This document shows positions 39,820 to 54,732 of a stretch of 64,000 bases of DNA, in pieces. Location: positions 5,913,617-5,977,616 of the forward strand of contig OX345648.1 of the NCBI GenBank assembly GCA_947044365.1, given 5' to 3'. Numbering within the stretch: the first letter of the stretch is position 1; every line of letters starts with the position of its first letter. Origin of the DNA: Petrosia ficiformis. Its lineage: Eukaryota; Porifera; Demospongiae; Haplosclerida; Petrosiidae. A model generated the notes under the pieces. The model made no database searches and was not told where the DNA came from. It worked only from the letters and a program-made list of their open reading frames with translations. The translations under genes were made by a program, and so were the position numbers.

Positions 39820-42570
39820 TTATTGTTTCATATATTCTGGAGGAGTTGTTGAAGATCTTTGAGAAAGATAAGATGTTTTGTCCTCGTCCTGATTCTTAGA
39901 AGCATGAGTTTTAGACTTGATTTCTGTAGGACCTTCATGGAGTGATGCATCAGAACGGCTAGCATCTGGTACTGTAGCCTCAAACGGAGATGACGATACC
40001 CTTTTTACTGGATAAGAGGGATTCACTTCTGCTTTCAGAGTTACACCCTTGGAGTCATTATTAGGAGTACTAGTACTGTACTGGTCTTTAGGTGGTGCAC
40101 TATAGCGACCAATGTACTGATATACATGAATTTCAAAGATACACCTAATATCATTGCATACAACCTCAATCCCATAGGGGTATTCACTTTCCTCTCCATT
40201 AACAATAATACCTCTTGGACTAACAAAACTGATTGGTACATTCTTCTCGTAAAGTTCTTTCTTTACAACTGTTTCACTAATATCTTCAAATAATCTGCAG
40301 GATGATAATTATATTAGCTATTAGGCTACAATTAGTGCACAATTACCCTTCCGGAGGCTTATATTTCCTGAAATGTTCTGTTCTTGGCTTTGCTCCTATC
40401 ATTAATGGTCTGATTGCCATCAAGATTGCTTCTGGTGTGAAATATTTTCGGGTATATAATTTCTCAATGAGCAGATTCGCTACAAATAACAATGATAATA
40501 ATGATAATAACAATGAAAAATAGTTGTACTAACTAGAAACCAGCTTTGCCCTGTCTGTCATTGGTCCAATGACAATCATATCAATACTTATTTCATCCTG
40601 ACAATTATCAATTGTTTGATATATCACGTTTTCAGACTACAAAGAAACATTTTAACTGTCAACACACTCAAAACGATATTATATATACCTTTGTGATATG
40701 ATCAGCAATATGACTAAATATATTAGTAGGATATGTGACAAGTTGAACGTTATTTTGAAACTTATCAACACGACATACTTCCTTTGGATTATGATAGTGA
40801 CGATTAAAATGAATTGTAATAACCTTTACAAATAATAATAAATAATGTTATAAGTATTGTATATAAGCTCACTTCAAAGAATGCTTTTGCTAAGACAAGG
40901 GAATATCCTGTTGGTGTACCAAATGATATATCAATTGCAAATTTATTATCGGGAGCAAATTGTAAAAAGCCATATAGAACACTTCTTAAAGGTGATTGGG
41001 ACTACACAAGAGAAATATAATGAATAATTTAACAATTAATATAGATCTAACCCAATCGCCTTTCTCTAATCCCATTTTTGATTGAAAGAATGAATATACT
41101 TTGTGTTCTGGATCACCTTCTGGACCACCCTCACTAAAACCAGATTTATAAAAGATAAGTTGTAAATCTTTAAAACGTTCCCATTCCTGGTCTTTTTGAC
41201 CGTTAATCACACTATGTCCTCTTTGAGAAAGAGTCCCAGACTTCTTCTGCTTTGTCTCTGTAATTGATAATAGAATAACTGAATTTACAACTTAAAATTA
41301 TAGTACCTTCTGCTTTTTGGTTTTTGAAGTCAATATGAACTCGATTTAACAAATGAAGTAGTTCATGATCATGTTCATTCTTTATTTGAATCTCTTTATG
41401 AATTTGAATATCTTTAAATACTTGTCCATGACCCGAATCAGCAAAATATAGTTTCATCAGTAGAAAGTCCAAGTCATTACATATACGAGGATGACAGAAC
41501 TCTGACAATGCACTAAAGAATCCTGCAAATGAACAGCCATTACCACTATTTTTATCCTGGTCCTCTTTGTCAAAGCTCTGCTGTGTTGATTTATGACACT
41601 GCCATGCTAAACGACTGTCTTTCCCAAATGACATAATCTCTTTTAAAACATTACGAGCTGAAGGAAATGTATATTCTTCAGGAACTAGACAAGACACATC
41701 ACAGAACTCAGCAATCTCTTTAGCACCTAGTTCATTACTATGACGTATAAAACACCAAACTATTCCTATGATAATAAATAGAATAGAAGCACTAACTAAT
41801 CCAAAAGCCGCCATACGAAGAAACCACAAGAGATTAAGAGAATTGTATACACAACTAACATTTTCTTCTAATGGCCATGTTGATGAATTGAGGTAGACAT
41901 CATTAGCAGGACAAGAAAATGTTTCATTAAAATCATCACTACTGAAATAAAACCAATTAGCTAGTAATATAACAGTACTTATTACTAACTGACTTAACAA
42001 TTTCAGTTTGTATAAACGAAATATCCATGTGTTAAACTTACAAAACTTCTTTTCTAGTTTTTTAACTAGTTCAAAATTCAATGGATTATATTCTCCAGTC
42101 TTTGTGTCTCGTAAACGATCTAGTTTTCTAACAAGGTCAAAAAAGAAATCGAAATGAGCTCTAAAATATGAGTTCCACATATAATGAGGAGCAATGATCA
42201 ACAGAGCAGATATGAGAATAAATATTAGATAATATTGACTGTCTGGAAGACTACCATAACAATAGTTATTAAGATAAGCTACTTGATCTCTGGTTAGTCC
42301 ATCTGGTATGAAACACTGAACTACAGATCCTCTAAAGAACTCTACGGAAATATCCAAAAAACTAAGACCCAAGATAGCGGATACAAGATAAAACAAAATC
42401 TGGTCCCAGTAGAAATCCTTAGGATCAATGGATGTATCTGAAGGTGGCTTTTTATCATCTCCTTCAAGCAATCCTCCAGTTTTGTTATCTGAAAACACTA
42501 AATTCTCTGCATTCAGATCACCTACTGCATTTACAACTTCTCCAACAGAACTAACTTGAGGAGTTACCAT
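39820..42570 (-). CDS. Pannexin/innexin/LRRC8-like channel B with C-terminal alpha/beta domain
   Basis: Tandem paralogue of the channel at 32714-36766. Start chosen at Met 42570 ('MVTPQVSSVGEVVNAVGD'), matching copy A; an upstream in-frame Met at 42681 is unlikely. The four-TM region with its extracellular cysteines is nearly identical to copy A at DNA level (about 41690-42570), whereas everything after 'GAKEIAEF' has diverged, apart from 'NDLDFLLMKLYFADSGHGQV'. The C-terminal domain keeps 'AIDISFGTPTGYSLVLAKAF', 'IDMIVIGPMTDRAKLVSSNL', 'AILMAIRPLMIGAKPRTEHF' and 'YKPPEGLF', which marks what is constrained. The Ser/Pro tail is unrelated to that of A. Convergent with Cys-module gene B (169 bp). 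Confidence 0.7.
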
Positions 42571-42874
42571 TATATCTTGACAATAGCTCTTATGGGTGTA
42601 GTATGTACTGATAATAGTACATCCAAGCACAGTATCAGATATTCCCCTGTTATCATTAGTTTTCATTGCATGGTTACACAATATAAACTAAGACTTAAAA
42701 AGCATTTAATGTGAAATTGGGATATATATGAATAAAACTAAGAAAGATATATACATAATCTCATTTCATCCACAATACAATCTCTATAGTTTTGAAAGTG
42801 AAACTATTATTATTGACTATTAAATAATAAGTGAAAATGTTGGCATATAAAATAATATAAACATTTCAATTTGT
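42571..42874. other. Gap between channel B start and TTC17 stop
   Basis: A 304-bp AT-rich stretch. It holds the channel B 5' flank and the TTC17 3' flank. Nothing else is visible. Confidence 0.5.
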
Positions 42875-45800
42875 TTATTTATTTGTTTGTTGTTTTTCTT
42901 CATGAAGATCTTTCAATCTTAATTTATTTTCCCCAAGTATTATCATACAACGAACTGATCTTAGTCTATCAGATGCTGGACCAAATTCAGGTTGATGATA
43001 TAATACTAGTTCATAATAGCCAGCAGCCTCACGATAATAACCCTGTGCATGGACACACAGCTATTAACTTAATTATAATTATAATAGAGTAATGAACTAC
43101 CTGAGCAGCTAATATATTAGCCATTGTAAAGTGATTAACAACAAGATTAGGAGATGTCTACAGGAAGTGACATCATAGTAATTATATAATCACATCCTGT
43201 ATATACCTACCTCTAAAGCAAGTTGCATTGATGAAGCTGCATTTTCATAGTACCCTGATCTGTATAATACATTAGCTAAACTCACATATGCAACATCCTA
43301 TAATAAAATATATTGAATATGTCCCTTAATTATAATTATATAATACTCACTCTATGATTAATAGGAGCATAATATAATGAATGTTTTAAACATTTAATAG
43401 CCTGCTGACCATTACCCACAATCCTCCAGTATAGAGCTGCAAGATTAGATATAACCCAATTAGACTCATTCTAAAGAGAATGCTCCTGTAATTATAATAA
43501 TTAATTGAATATAAACGAATACCTTTATCATAGCTAGTTTCATTCTTGTAGCCATTTCTTCCATTGAATAATATGAACCAGATAATTTACAAAGTACCTA
43601 ATTATTCATTAATTTAATTAAATATTCATAGATTTGATAACTACACACCTCTTCTAGTCCTTTCTCAGCTATATAATCCAATAGAGGTGGTTCAGACATT
43701 CCCTATACAATGTATATACATACATATAATGTACATATTATAATATATTATTCTAAAAATACCTCAAAATGATTGAGAGTGATTTCTGATAACTCAAAAT
43801 TAATTTCACAAAATGGCAGAAGAGAGAAATCTTCTATTGAACTATTAAAGTCCATATAATCTGTTATACTGTGTAATTATTAGAATGATGTCATTATTAT
43901 AATATAATTATTATTCTCACTTGATTTTCTTAGCAGTTACAGATAACCATGTACTAGTAAATACCATGTATTGAGGAGGTGGTTTTCTCTTGCATTCATC
44001 TAGACTAGGCCATGGTAAGTTTTGAGGCCATTTTTTTCTCAATTCTTCTTCTCTTTCATTTTCTTTAGCCATGTACTCCATTGTGTACTTTGGTTTCTTA
44101 GCAGTAGTGGAGGGTTTATCATTAGTATTATCACGTGACTCATCATGTGACAGGTTTAGTTCCACTGAATGAGTTGGTGATACCTCATCTGATGTAATAT
44201 CTTCCTCCTTTTTAATATCTGACATTTCTTTCTCTTTCCAAGCTACAGCTGTCTTTGTGAGATATTTAATGGCATCCTCACCAGCTAGTGATGTTGGATA
44301 CATTGCTTCTTTCTTTGTTTCTTTCTGTTTCATATTCTGTAAAACTTCTTGCAAGTTTTCAGCTGTTATTTCACGACCTTCCTTCAAAAGTTGTTGCTGA
44401 GCTAACAGAAGGTGTTGCTGAAGATAATTAGAAATGAAGTATTAACAAAATATTATAAACAATTTATACCTTTTGTTCCAGTAATTTCTGCTCTTGTTTA
44501 AATTTTAATGAGCACCTTACGAGTTTAAGTGCTGATAAAGCATGTTTGAAATTTGGTTGATGGAGTAATACTATTCTTAAATGTAGATTAGTAGCTACTA
44601 GATCACCACAAGTCAAATATATACCAGCTAATGTATAATGACCTACAGGCTAATTAATGAGTGATTATAAATGATATGTATCAACACACACACACACACA
44701 CTTACTGAATTTGGTCTAATATCCAAAGCAGCTCTAGCAGTTATAATTGCATTCTCGAGGTAACCATGGCGATGAAGTACATTAGCCAATCCAATGTATC
44801 CAATATCTTTGTCTTGATAGTTAGCGTAATCAATACTTCTACGTAGACATTCAATACTGTTATAGCCATCACCTAAAGCTCTCCAGTATACTGAGGCAAG
44901 ACTATACAAGCCCCAGTGATGTTTATGCTAAATTGATATATGAATATTAAATATAGTAATAACTACTATATAAATATACCTGTTTCATTGAGTGATATAT
45001 TACATTAGCAGCTTCCGTAAATGTATGCATTGTACCAGTGGCTTCATCTACTGTATTAATTAACAACTAAACATATAATAAATTAATTATTTTAAAATGT
45101 AATTATAATAATATATTACTTGTCGTAATCCTGTTTCTGAAGACACATTATTTTCTTTTAATAGTCTTCGATTAGCTACACCCTCTAAATGATCCAATGA
45201 TGACATACTAAATGATAGAGGTGTAATATCAACACAGTTTGGTTCATAAAGTGAAGAGGCAGAGGGGGAGGAAATGAAAAGCTCTTGGAACCTGTGAAGG
45301 TACTAATGAGTTATATATAATTATGAATTATTTATTCATTACTTTATTCCTCTAGCTTCTGGAGTGAGAAATGTTCCAGTGAAACGAGGTAGACTTTCTG
45401 AACTATCTTCAACCAAATCAAGACATTGTTTTTTATTAGGCCAGTATGGGTCATTATATTCAGGAAGTGAAGAGGAGGAAGAAGAGGAGAAGATTAACTC
45501 TTCAAGAGGTGGTGATAATGCATTATAAGACATAAATTCCATTTGTCTATAAGCCTCAGTATATTTGGAGTTCCTATTTGAAGATTTGTCTTGATTTAAT
45601 TTTGATGTCATAGGCTGATCATGTGATAATATAATTGGAGTGGGTGTGGTTATGTCACATGTCGTTACCCAGTATTTATTATACAGACAGACAGACAGAC
45701 TATCAGTTGATGATGATGTACGAATTGTTTCTACTGCATGTGATATAACAGTGGTAGGTTTAATTAGAGTGGGTGTGGTATAAGACTTCTCACTGATTTG

Positions 45801-47535
45801 ATTGGTCAGTTTGGCACTAATTGTAAATTTTTCATTCACCAGAACATCATTCAAATCATTCTCCAAATCTTCTTCATTATCATCTTGTTTCTCTTCAAGA
45901 AGTGATAATTCACTCATTATCGCTTCAAGTATGTTTTGAAAAGCTTCAGAAAATGTATGCACTCCAGAATGAGTCTCACTTCTGGTATAGGACTGAGTCC
46001 GATGAATCCAACTATGTTCAAACTTGAACTGATGACTGGTAGCATATATGAGGTCTATCCATTGATCTAATACTATAGGATTATGTGATATTTGATGATG
46101 AAATATATCGGCTAACAATTCATAAAATTCCTCTAATCGTTTATAACTATCTCTTATTTTCTTGTTATTATCATGAACAATATCTTGAGATCTCATTTCA
46201 CACAATAGACTATGTACTAGAGACAGCGTGTGATCATAACGATATTCATAATGAAGAGCCGTTTCAAATGCTCTCAATGCTTGACTCAGAAATCCTAAAG
46301 ACTTTATAAAGAATTAAGAGTTACATCATCGTGATCACAGTAAACTCATAAAATACATGAGAAATATTATGAAATGAAATTTGCACTCAATCACTATATA
46401 TATACCGTTGCCATGGTTACCTTTCAGCTGCTGCAACCATCACAAACAAGTTTAGTTTATATCATTAATAGTATAATGGTATTACTTACAACATATATTT
46501 TCCCAAGTGTATAATACAGTACTCCACTATGTGGTGACAATGATATTGCAGTCTTTAATGGTATCAATGCCTCATGAATTAGATTACCACGATGAAATAT
46601 ATTTGATAAGTGTAATAGAGGTATGTCATGATGAGATCTATTATGAACAAGAGGAATTTAATTAGCAGACTAATTAATTAACATACTGTGGAGCATAATG
46701 AAACAATCTTTTAATACATTGTATGGCTTCAGCTGGATCTCCTACTACTCTCCAGTATATTGTAGCTAGATTATATATTACCCATGAGGTAGAGTTCTAG
46801 AATGAGTTTAGGTAATATATAAGTTATTAATTATTAATATTAAAGGAACTTACTCGTTCTAATGCTTGATGTACTGAGCGACCAAACTCATGAATTTGGA
46901 GATAAAATGGAGCAAGAAGAGTTGATTCTGGTCCTCCTGTAATTATATCACTAGACATGATCATTTCTAGATGCTCAAGAGCTGAAATATGATGTGGTAA
47001 CTTTGAAAAATGGTAACAGTGAGGTTCGGACTCCTGTGTGTTAGGGGCTGCATCAAGATAATCATCATGACTATGATAATGATAATAATTAATATTGATT
47101 ATCAATGAATAAATTAATTCATACTTGATATCTTTCTTAACTAGAGACATTACAGTAGATATAGATAGGTCATGTGACCAAAGGTTTTTAATTGGCATGC
47201 AATCATTTGGGGTAACAATCGGATTATCAATAAAGAATCCATCAAGATCTGCAATTTCCTGAAACTCGTGTTTCTGATGGAGAAGTGTTTGATGAAGATG
47301 ATGCAATCGTACAATCCTTTTTTCTTGTTCTAGTAGAGCTACCAGATTGAATGACTGCTGTAGATCATATGGGGAACCATCCTATTTCAAAACATTATGG
47401 TAGGTACATATAATAAATATTAATATTACTAATAACCTGTGTGTTTATCTTGCCTTCTTCAGTAATTATCCAGTGAGAAGATGCTGAGTGGGATACACAA
47501 CAAAATGACAAAATATAAACAAGATACATCAACAT
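42875..47535 (-). CDS. TTC17: Tetratricopeptide repeat protein 17
   Basis: Start at Met 47535, because 'MLMYLVYILSFCCVSHSASS' is a clear signal peptide followed by 'HWIITEEGKINTQV' (human TTC17: 'HWVVTEDGKIQQQV'). TPR exons recur: 'NLATIYWRVVGDPAEAIQCI' style units near 46740, 'MYSLASVYWRALGDGYNSIE' and 'YIGLANVLHRHGYLENAI' (about 44700-44910), and a C-terminal TPR set at 42880-43500 ending 'YHQPEFGPASDRLRSVRCMI'. The linker 'LPWPSLDECKRKPP' to 'FTSTWLSVTAKKIK' matches the human WPSPDEC..STWLAVSSKNI block. TTC17 has been linked to actin organisation and ciliogenesis. A coiled, Gln/Lys-rich helix (44390-44500) sits between TPR blocks. It is head-to-head with KIF6 over 252 bp. Confidence 0.92.
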
Positions 47536-47787
47536 CACCGCCTTCTCACTGCAATTCAAAACAAAAAAAGGGTGTGGCTCATGCACTCTGAAATATCACG
47601 TGACTTTTTCAGTACTGTGCTTAGCAACTAAGACAAGAAATAACAATAACTTATTATTATGTCATTATTGGTTAAAAGGATGCATTTGCTGTCATAATTC
47701 TTTCCAATTCCAAATGTTTTGGTGTTCTAGATGTGCAATAATTTGATTTATTGATGAGCCCCACCCACTTTTCCTGCAAAGTTTGAA
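47536..47787. promoter_or_regulatory. Bidirectional promoter of TTC17 and KIF6
   Basis: A 252-bp gap between divergent starts of two cilium-linked genes. It contains 'GTGCTTAGCAAC' (about 47617-47628), which has an RFX/X-box half-site (AGCAAC) and a degenerate partner half, and a CACGTG E-box-like 'ATCACGTGAC' (about 47595). Function inferred. Confidence 0.35.
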
Positions 47788-50774
47788 ATGTCTCAAATAT
47801 GTGTATATGCAAGATTCAGGCCTCCAATGAAACACAAGATCAGATACAACAAACTAGAAATTGAATCAGATCGAGTTAAGATAGCTGTAGGAGATGAAGA
47901 GACGGAGAAGTTCTGTGGTCAGCAGTACATCCAACATGAATTCAAGTTCAGTTCAGTATTTGATAGTACAATATCACAGCAACAAATATTTGATGAAGTT
48001 GCAGTGGAAATGATAGATAGATTTGTTGATGGATTTAATGGAACAGTATTTGCTTATGGTCAGACAGCATCTGGTAAAACATATACTATAGAAGGTAGTG
48101 GAAGACAGTATGAGGAGAGGGGCTTGATTCCACGAACAATATCCTATGTCTACTCTATTCTTGATAAGAGAAGAGAAGAGGAGGATATTACAATTCATAT
48201 ATCATTTATGGAGATTTATCAAAATGTTGGTTATGATCTCCTTAATCCGGGGAATAGAAATGAAGGGATGATGTTGACCCTACCAAAGGTATTGAAATAA
48301 ATTTTGTGATGATTGTAACAAACATATTTCTATTAGGTTACTGTTGCTGAGAGTCCTAATGGTGATGTTTTAGTGAAAAATCTGTCTTCTCATCTTGCAA
48401 GTAATGAGGATGTTGCTCTTAGTTTGCTTTTTCAGGTATTACTATTACTTAAATTATGATAAATTTTATTATTGTATTTAGGGATCAACATGTCGCAAAG
48501 TTGCAGAAACTGTTATGAATGTTTCTTCATCAAGATCTCATGCTGTGTTTACATTAACACTCACTGTACATAAACCTGGTTCTGAAATCAGAACAAGGTA
48601 CTACATGAAATTAAATGATATTAACTATTAGGTACTATAATGAACATTAGGTCTAAACTCCATCTTGTTGATTTAGCTGGTTCAGAGAGAGTACACAAGA
48701 CTGGTGCTATTGGACAGGTTTTGCAGGAAGCAAAGTATATTAATTTATCATTACATCATTTGGAACATGTCATAGTGGTACTACATAAGCAATATACAAG
48801 AGGCAGTAGCATTACTCCTTCTTCAAGCTCTGAAAGAGGTTGTAGTAGGACACACAGCTGTGGGTTTGTACCTTACAGGAATTCTCTGCTCACAATGGTG
48901 CTTCGAGACAGCCTGGGAGGTAATTGTGTAACTGCAATGATAGCAAATTTATCACCAGAAGAGGGTAATATCTTGGAAACAATATCAACATGTCGATTTG
49001 CTCAAAGAGTTGCTTGTATATCAAACAAAGCCAGGTCTAATGTTACATCAGTGTTAACTTATATGACATTATTTTATTACAGGCGTAATGAAGAGTTAGA
49101 TGATAAAGTAATTATCAGAAAACTGAAAGAAAGAATTCAAGAATTAGAAGAAGAAGTGAAACTGTTGAAGAATGATGATAGACATGTAAGTGTAAAATGT
49201 AATACTGAATTATAATAATAATAATAATAATATTATTATTTAGTGTGCAGTATCTAAACTTAATGAAAAAGATAAGAAACTTTGTCATAAAATACTTTAT
49301 GATTATCTACATGGTAAAATACAGGATCCAGCTAGCGAAGGTACTTAATATTTATATGATAATCAATATAATGGTATGTTATCTGTAGGTATTAATAATA
49401 CTGCAATGTTTAATGAGTGCTTGTCTGTACTGAGGGATGTTGTGATACATACTATTAAACACAGTAAAAGACAACAAAAGGAAAAACTCTCCTCTCAAAA
49501 ACCTATTGTTGTAAAACAGATAGCACAATCTGTAGTTTCTCCTCCAAATGAACCACTAAATACATCATCAGTGAGGTCTCATTCAACTAGTCCACATTCT
49601 GTATTCAGCAGTGGATTTGCTAGTTTAAAAGATGAAGAAGGTACAACTATTTCTTACAGTGAAACGTCTGTATCTCGACAGATGAAACATGGACTGTTGA
49701 GTAGTAAACAGTTAAAATCACAAGAGAATCCTGTAGTAAAACAGATGCATGAACAGAGACAAGTATTGCAAGAAAATGTGAATTTCTTGAGCCTCAAAGT
49801 ACAGGAAGATAATGCGAGGTAATAACAAAAGGATATCCTTTCAGTAAAACTCATTATAATTTTATTATAGCACTGAATTACATGCTATTGAGGGTAATTT
49901 GTGTAAACAACGGGCTCAAATATTGAAGTTAGAAGAAAATGGATCTCTTGAAGAACTGATTAGAGAAAGAATGGTCGAACAGCAGCTTAGACTCAAAAAA
50001 GTATTTATTGTAAATAATTATTAGAAACTGAATATTCATTAGTATTACAGACCAGATTAGCTGAGAAGTTGACAGAAGTACAATATAAACTAAAACTCAT
50101 GAATATTTCACAACCAACATCATCAACTAATAAAACACCAAATGATATAGTAGAGAGTACAAATGAATCTCAGAAAAAAGTATGTTTGATTAGATAACCA
50201 GTATATTATAGTTATAACATATTAGATCAGAGAAGATATCACTGACTTGAAACTAACTCAATTACAAAAACAACTTGAACTAAAAGAAGCAGCTACAAGA
50301 AAAAGACTAATATCATTAAAACAACAACTACAAACTCCAGTAAGTGAGAATTATCTACAGGAGGGCCCTCCCATACATGAGTGTCTTCATTTATGTTGGT
50401 TTGTAGCTTCATTACTTAACCACACTATCAAAACACATCATTGTGCTACAGTTATAGTTCTTCTTGTAGCTACTTAACATTATATATAACCATACATGTT
50501 TCAGACACGCACAGCAGATTCTGAAGTGTCTCTGAATAAACCAATCAAAATGACTCATTCATCCACATTGCAAAGTAGTCCACCCTCATTCCAGTTACAA
50601 AAGATAGATTCTCAGTTAAAAGAACAAAAGATACCAACACACAATGAAAGGGAAACACAGTACACTGCTGAATTGAACAATCATAAGACAAGAATACAAC
50701 AAATAAGAAAATGTATAAAAGCTGCTATCACAATACAAAGGGCATGGAAAAAATATAAAGGATTAAAAAGTTGA
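47788..50774 (+). CDS. KIF6: Kinesin-9 family motor, KIF6-like
   Basis: The N-terminal motor domain starts at '[18 protein letters not shown]'. P-loop is '[10 protein letters not shown]', with Ala for the usual second Gly. Switch I: '[11 protein letters not shown]'; switch II: '[20 protein letters not shown]'; then '[19 protein letters not shown]'. KIF6-specific matches: '[15 protein letters not shown]', '[14 protein letters not shown]', 'LPKVTV', '[12 protein letters not shown]' and '[10 protein letters not shown]'. A Ser-rich insert of about 20 residues ('[18 protein letters not shown]') lies just before YRNS (loop 12 region). Coiled-coil segments follow, and the last exon ends with an IQ motif '[16 protein letters not shown]'. 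KIF6/KIF9 act in motile cilia, fitting flagellated cells. Its stop is only 27 bp from the convergent gene. Confidence 0.92.
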
Positions 50775-50801
50775 TTTTGTTTAAAAAAAACATTTTAACA
50801 T

Positions 50802-52347
50802 TTAAAGTAAAGCAGTTATTCTTTCTTTATCATGAAGAATCACTTTATTTCCTTGAGGATCTTGTGTTAACCATGTACCATCTGATATATTTTCCAACAC
50901 ACTTGAACACACAGTTGTTAGCTTTATTGCCATAGCAACCATGTCACTGACAAAAATGTAGAGTGAGAGATGGGAGGGTGTATGTTTTGAGGGTGGGTGT
51001 GTTGTAGACATATAGCTCCAAGTTGCTTGTTGGATTGGAGAAGATAGTATGGGAATCAGTCTGCACAGGATTGGTAAGGATTGTCTTGTAGAACGATACC
51101 GTAGATTCATAATGTGTAGCACACAAAACTGTGACACGAATTCCATCTTCTAATCCGATATGTGCAGGAATGGAAACCAGTGACATCACAGGCAGGAGAT
51201 AATTATATTCATGATGCTGATACCATTTCCCCCAGTTCTGTGTTGTGATAGAAACAGATCCATTTTCTACTATTGCAACCCATGTAGTTAATTCAAAGAT
51301 TTCTCGATAGGAATAGTTCATGTGAGAACTTGTTACAAAGCTGATAATAGTAGAAGGAATACTGCCCACTGGTGAGTCATCAAGATGATTCTGGTAGAAT
51401 GGTGTAAGTGTCGGTAGAAATACAAATTGTTGTGCAATGGGAATTGGGAGCAAAGAGAGAAGACAACTGTTGTCTTAGTAAGGCTGCATATTCTGTTAGA
51501 AAGGAAACCTCTACACTCATCTTCAATGAACTATCTATCATACAAACAGCTAAAATAAATAAAATTTAGTAATTATAGGGTTAATAATTATGTAAACATA
51601 CGTTCCAAGGATACTGCTCTATATTGTAACACATTCCACAGTCTACCTTCTTTAATAGACTCAGCAAGTTTATCATATTCTGATAAAGAATTAAAGCCAT
51701 ATAAGACCATAAAATCAGGCTTATCCCATCGAATAGGAACAGTATTGGGAGTTCCTCCAGATGTCTTTATCTATGACATAAGATATATAACATATACATG
51801 TAATACATATATACAGCTGAATTTATATACCATTCTTTGAGCTATTGTTTTTGCTTTTCTCTTGAAGAAAGGTTTCTCTGCACTTAACAATGCTGGAAGA
51901 TTTAGATGGAGTTTGTTGACTTCTGTCAAATGGTTTACCCTGTGTGTTTAGAACTAATTTTAAATTTGTATTATCCATTTTAACATCAATAGATTCAGGA
52001 CGAGTACAAGGAATCAATGAAGAACGTTTAGATTTTTTAGGCTGCAGTTCATTACTTTCGCTGGAAGTATTCAATACTGACAAAGTATCACCTGAAATGA
52101 AATAATTAAACTATAGTATCATATATATACTCTTGATATTACTATGATCAGGTGTTTCTACTACTTCCCATTCATCGTCATCTCTATCACTTCTATATTC
52201 CATTCCTTCTTCATCTTTGTCAGGAGCATCAGGGAGTCGACGATGAAGAACTTTCACATGATTCAATGGTTCCTCCCACATCACTATAATCATATATCTA
52301 GATATATCAAATAGATCAGTTGGATATGGAGTTGTACCTTGAACCAT
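50802..52347 (-). CDS. FAM124-like glyoxalase-fold protein, model uncertain
   Basis: The 3' part is recognisable as FAM124: 'GLEDGIRVTVLCATHYESTV' with 'SFYKTIL' aligns with human 'YGTEILRVTLYCSFDNYEDA', and 'ISDGTWLTQDPQGNKVILHD' aligns with 'ISSTRWQTQDYDGNKILLQ'. These two blocks are in different reading frames, and I find no GT-AG intron with compatible phase between 50944 and 51146. The frame also changes near 51470. Upstream exons (51600-52347) carry 'TVPIRWDKPDFMVLYGFNSL', a Ser/Lys-rich exon and 'MVQGTTPYPTDLFDISRYMI'. Whether they belong to the same gene is not certain. Indels in the sequence, a decaying gene, or splicing I missed would each explain it. Function of FAM124 proteins is unknown to me. 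Confidence 0.55.
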
Positions 52348-52440
52348 AATAATTATGAATATAAACTAGTTATGAATTGATCACGTGATACAATCTAGAC
52401 AACTTTTCCTGTATTTTCTAAAGAAGGTAAAGGCAGAATT

Positions 52441-53076
52441 ATGGGTGATCAGTTACTTTGGGCTGTTAAGAATGGAGATTTAGAAGCTGTAAAACAGACA
52501 TTCGATAAGGTATACATTATACTGCCTCTTAAAACAGGAAATCACAACCTGTATAATATATATATAATAATTATATATATCAATAAGTACAATAACTATA
52601 ATTGTATAAATATATAAATATATATATAATATATGAATTATATATAATAATTATATAATTATGTATGTATTTATCTTATCTTAGACTGGATTTGAAGTGA
52701 ATGTTGAGTTGACAGGTGGGAGGAATGCATTACACTTTGCTGCAGATTATGGACATGTTGATATAATTGAATATCTAATATCTAAAGGGGCTAATGTCAA
52801 TGTAAGTATATTTCTCCTTTTACAATCAATAGTTATAATTATTATCTAATCCAGCTGAAAGATAAGCATGGTATAACTCCTCTTCTGGCTGCAATTTATG
52901 AAGAGCATACTGACTGTGTGAAAATGCTATTAAAATCTGTTAGTTTTATTAATAATACATTATTAATATTAAATATCGTGGTTATTAATTAGGGTGCTAA
53001 GACAGATGGTAAAGCTCCCGATGGGTCATCGTATATTGACTGTGCTAATGTTGAGATTAAGGATTTACTAAAGTGA
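52441..53076 (+). CDS. MTPN: Myotrophin (ankyrin-repeat protein V-1)
   Basis: Four small exons: 'MGDQLLWAVKNGDLEAVKQT', 'GRNALHFAADYGHVDIIEYL', 'LKDKHGITPLLAAIYEEHTD', and 'GAKTDGKAPDGSSYIDCANV' with end 'IKDLLK'. The whole protein, about 119 residues, follows myotrophin (118 residues), made of ankyrin repeats only. Myotrophin binds capping protein (CapZ) and modulates actin filament growth. Intron 1 (about 52511-52684) is an AT-only simple sequence. Complete, with normal start and stop. Confidence 0.93.
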
Positions 53077-53364
53077 TAATTATTATGTGTTTATATATTC
53101 CAATTCCGCCAACTGTTTATGTAGTGTATAATTTTGCAATAAAAAGAAAACAAATATCTTTTTAGAGGTTTTGAATGATAATTATGGTAATAGTTAACTA
53201 TATTATTGATATTGTTTGTCATATAATGATGGTTATATATATCTGCAGAAAAAGCAAATTATTGAAGGTTGAAAGTATAAAATACCAAATTGATGTTAAT
53301 ATGATGATGTTAGATATAATATATATGGATAAAATAGGAAACCATTATAGTCTAGTGTTAATGT

Positions 53365-54637
<1,273 letters not shown>

Positions 54638-54732
54638 TCAGACTTCCACTGAACAAAAATCCCGCCGTTCTGGGTTAATCACGTGATTCTTTAGGGTTCG
54701 GCCTACTACCCACGTGGAGCAAAGAAGGTGAT

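Noticed and set aside
47536..47586. Longer N-terminus for TTC17
   Set aside because: The signal peptide begins at Met 47535; extension would place 17 polar residues before it.
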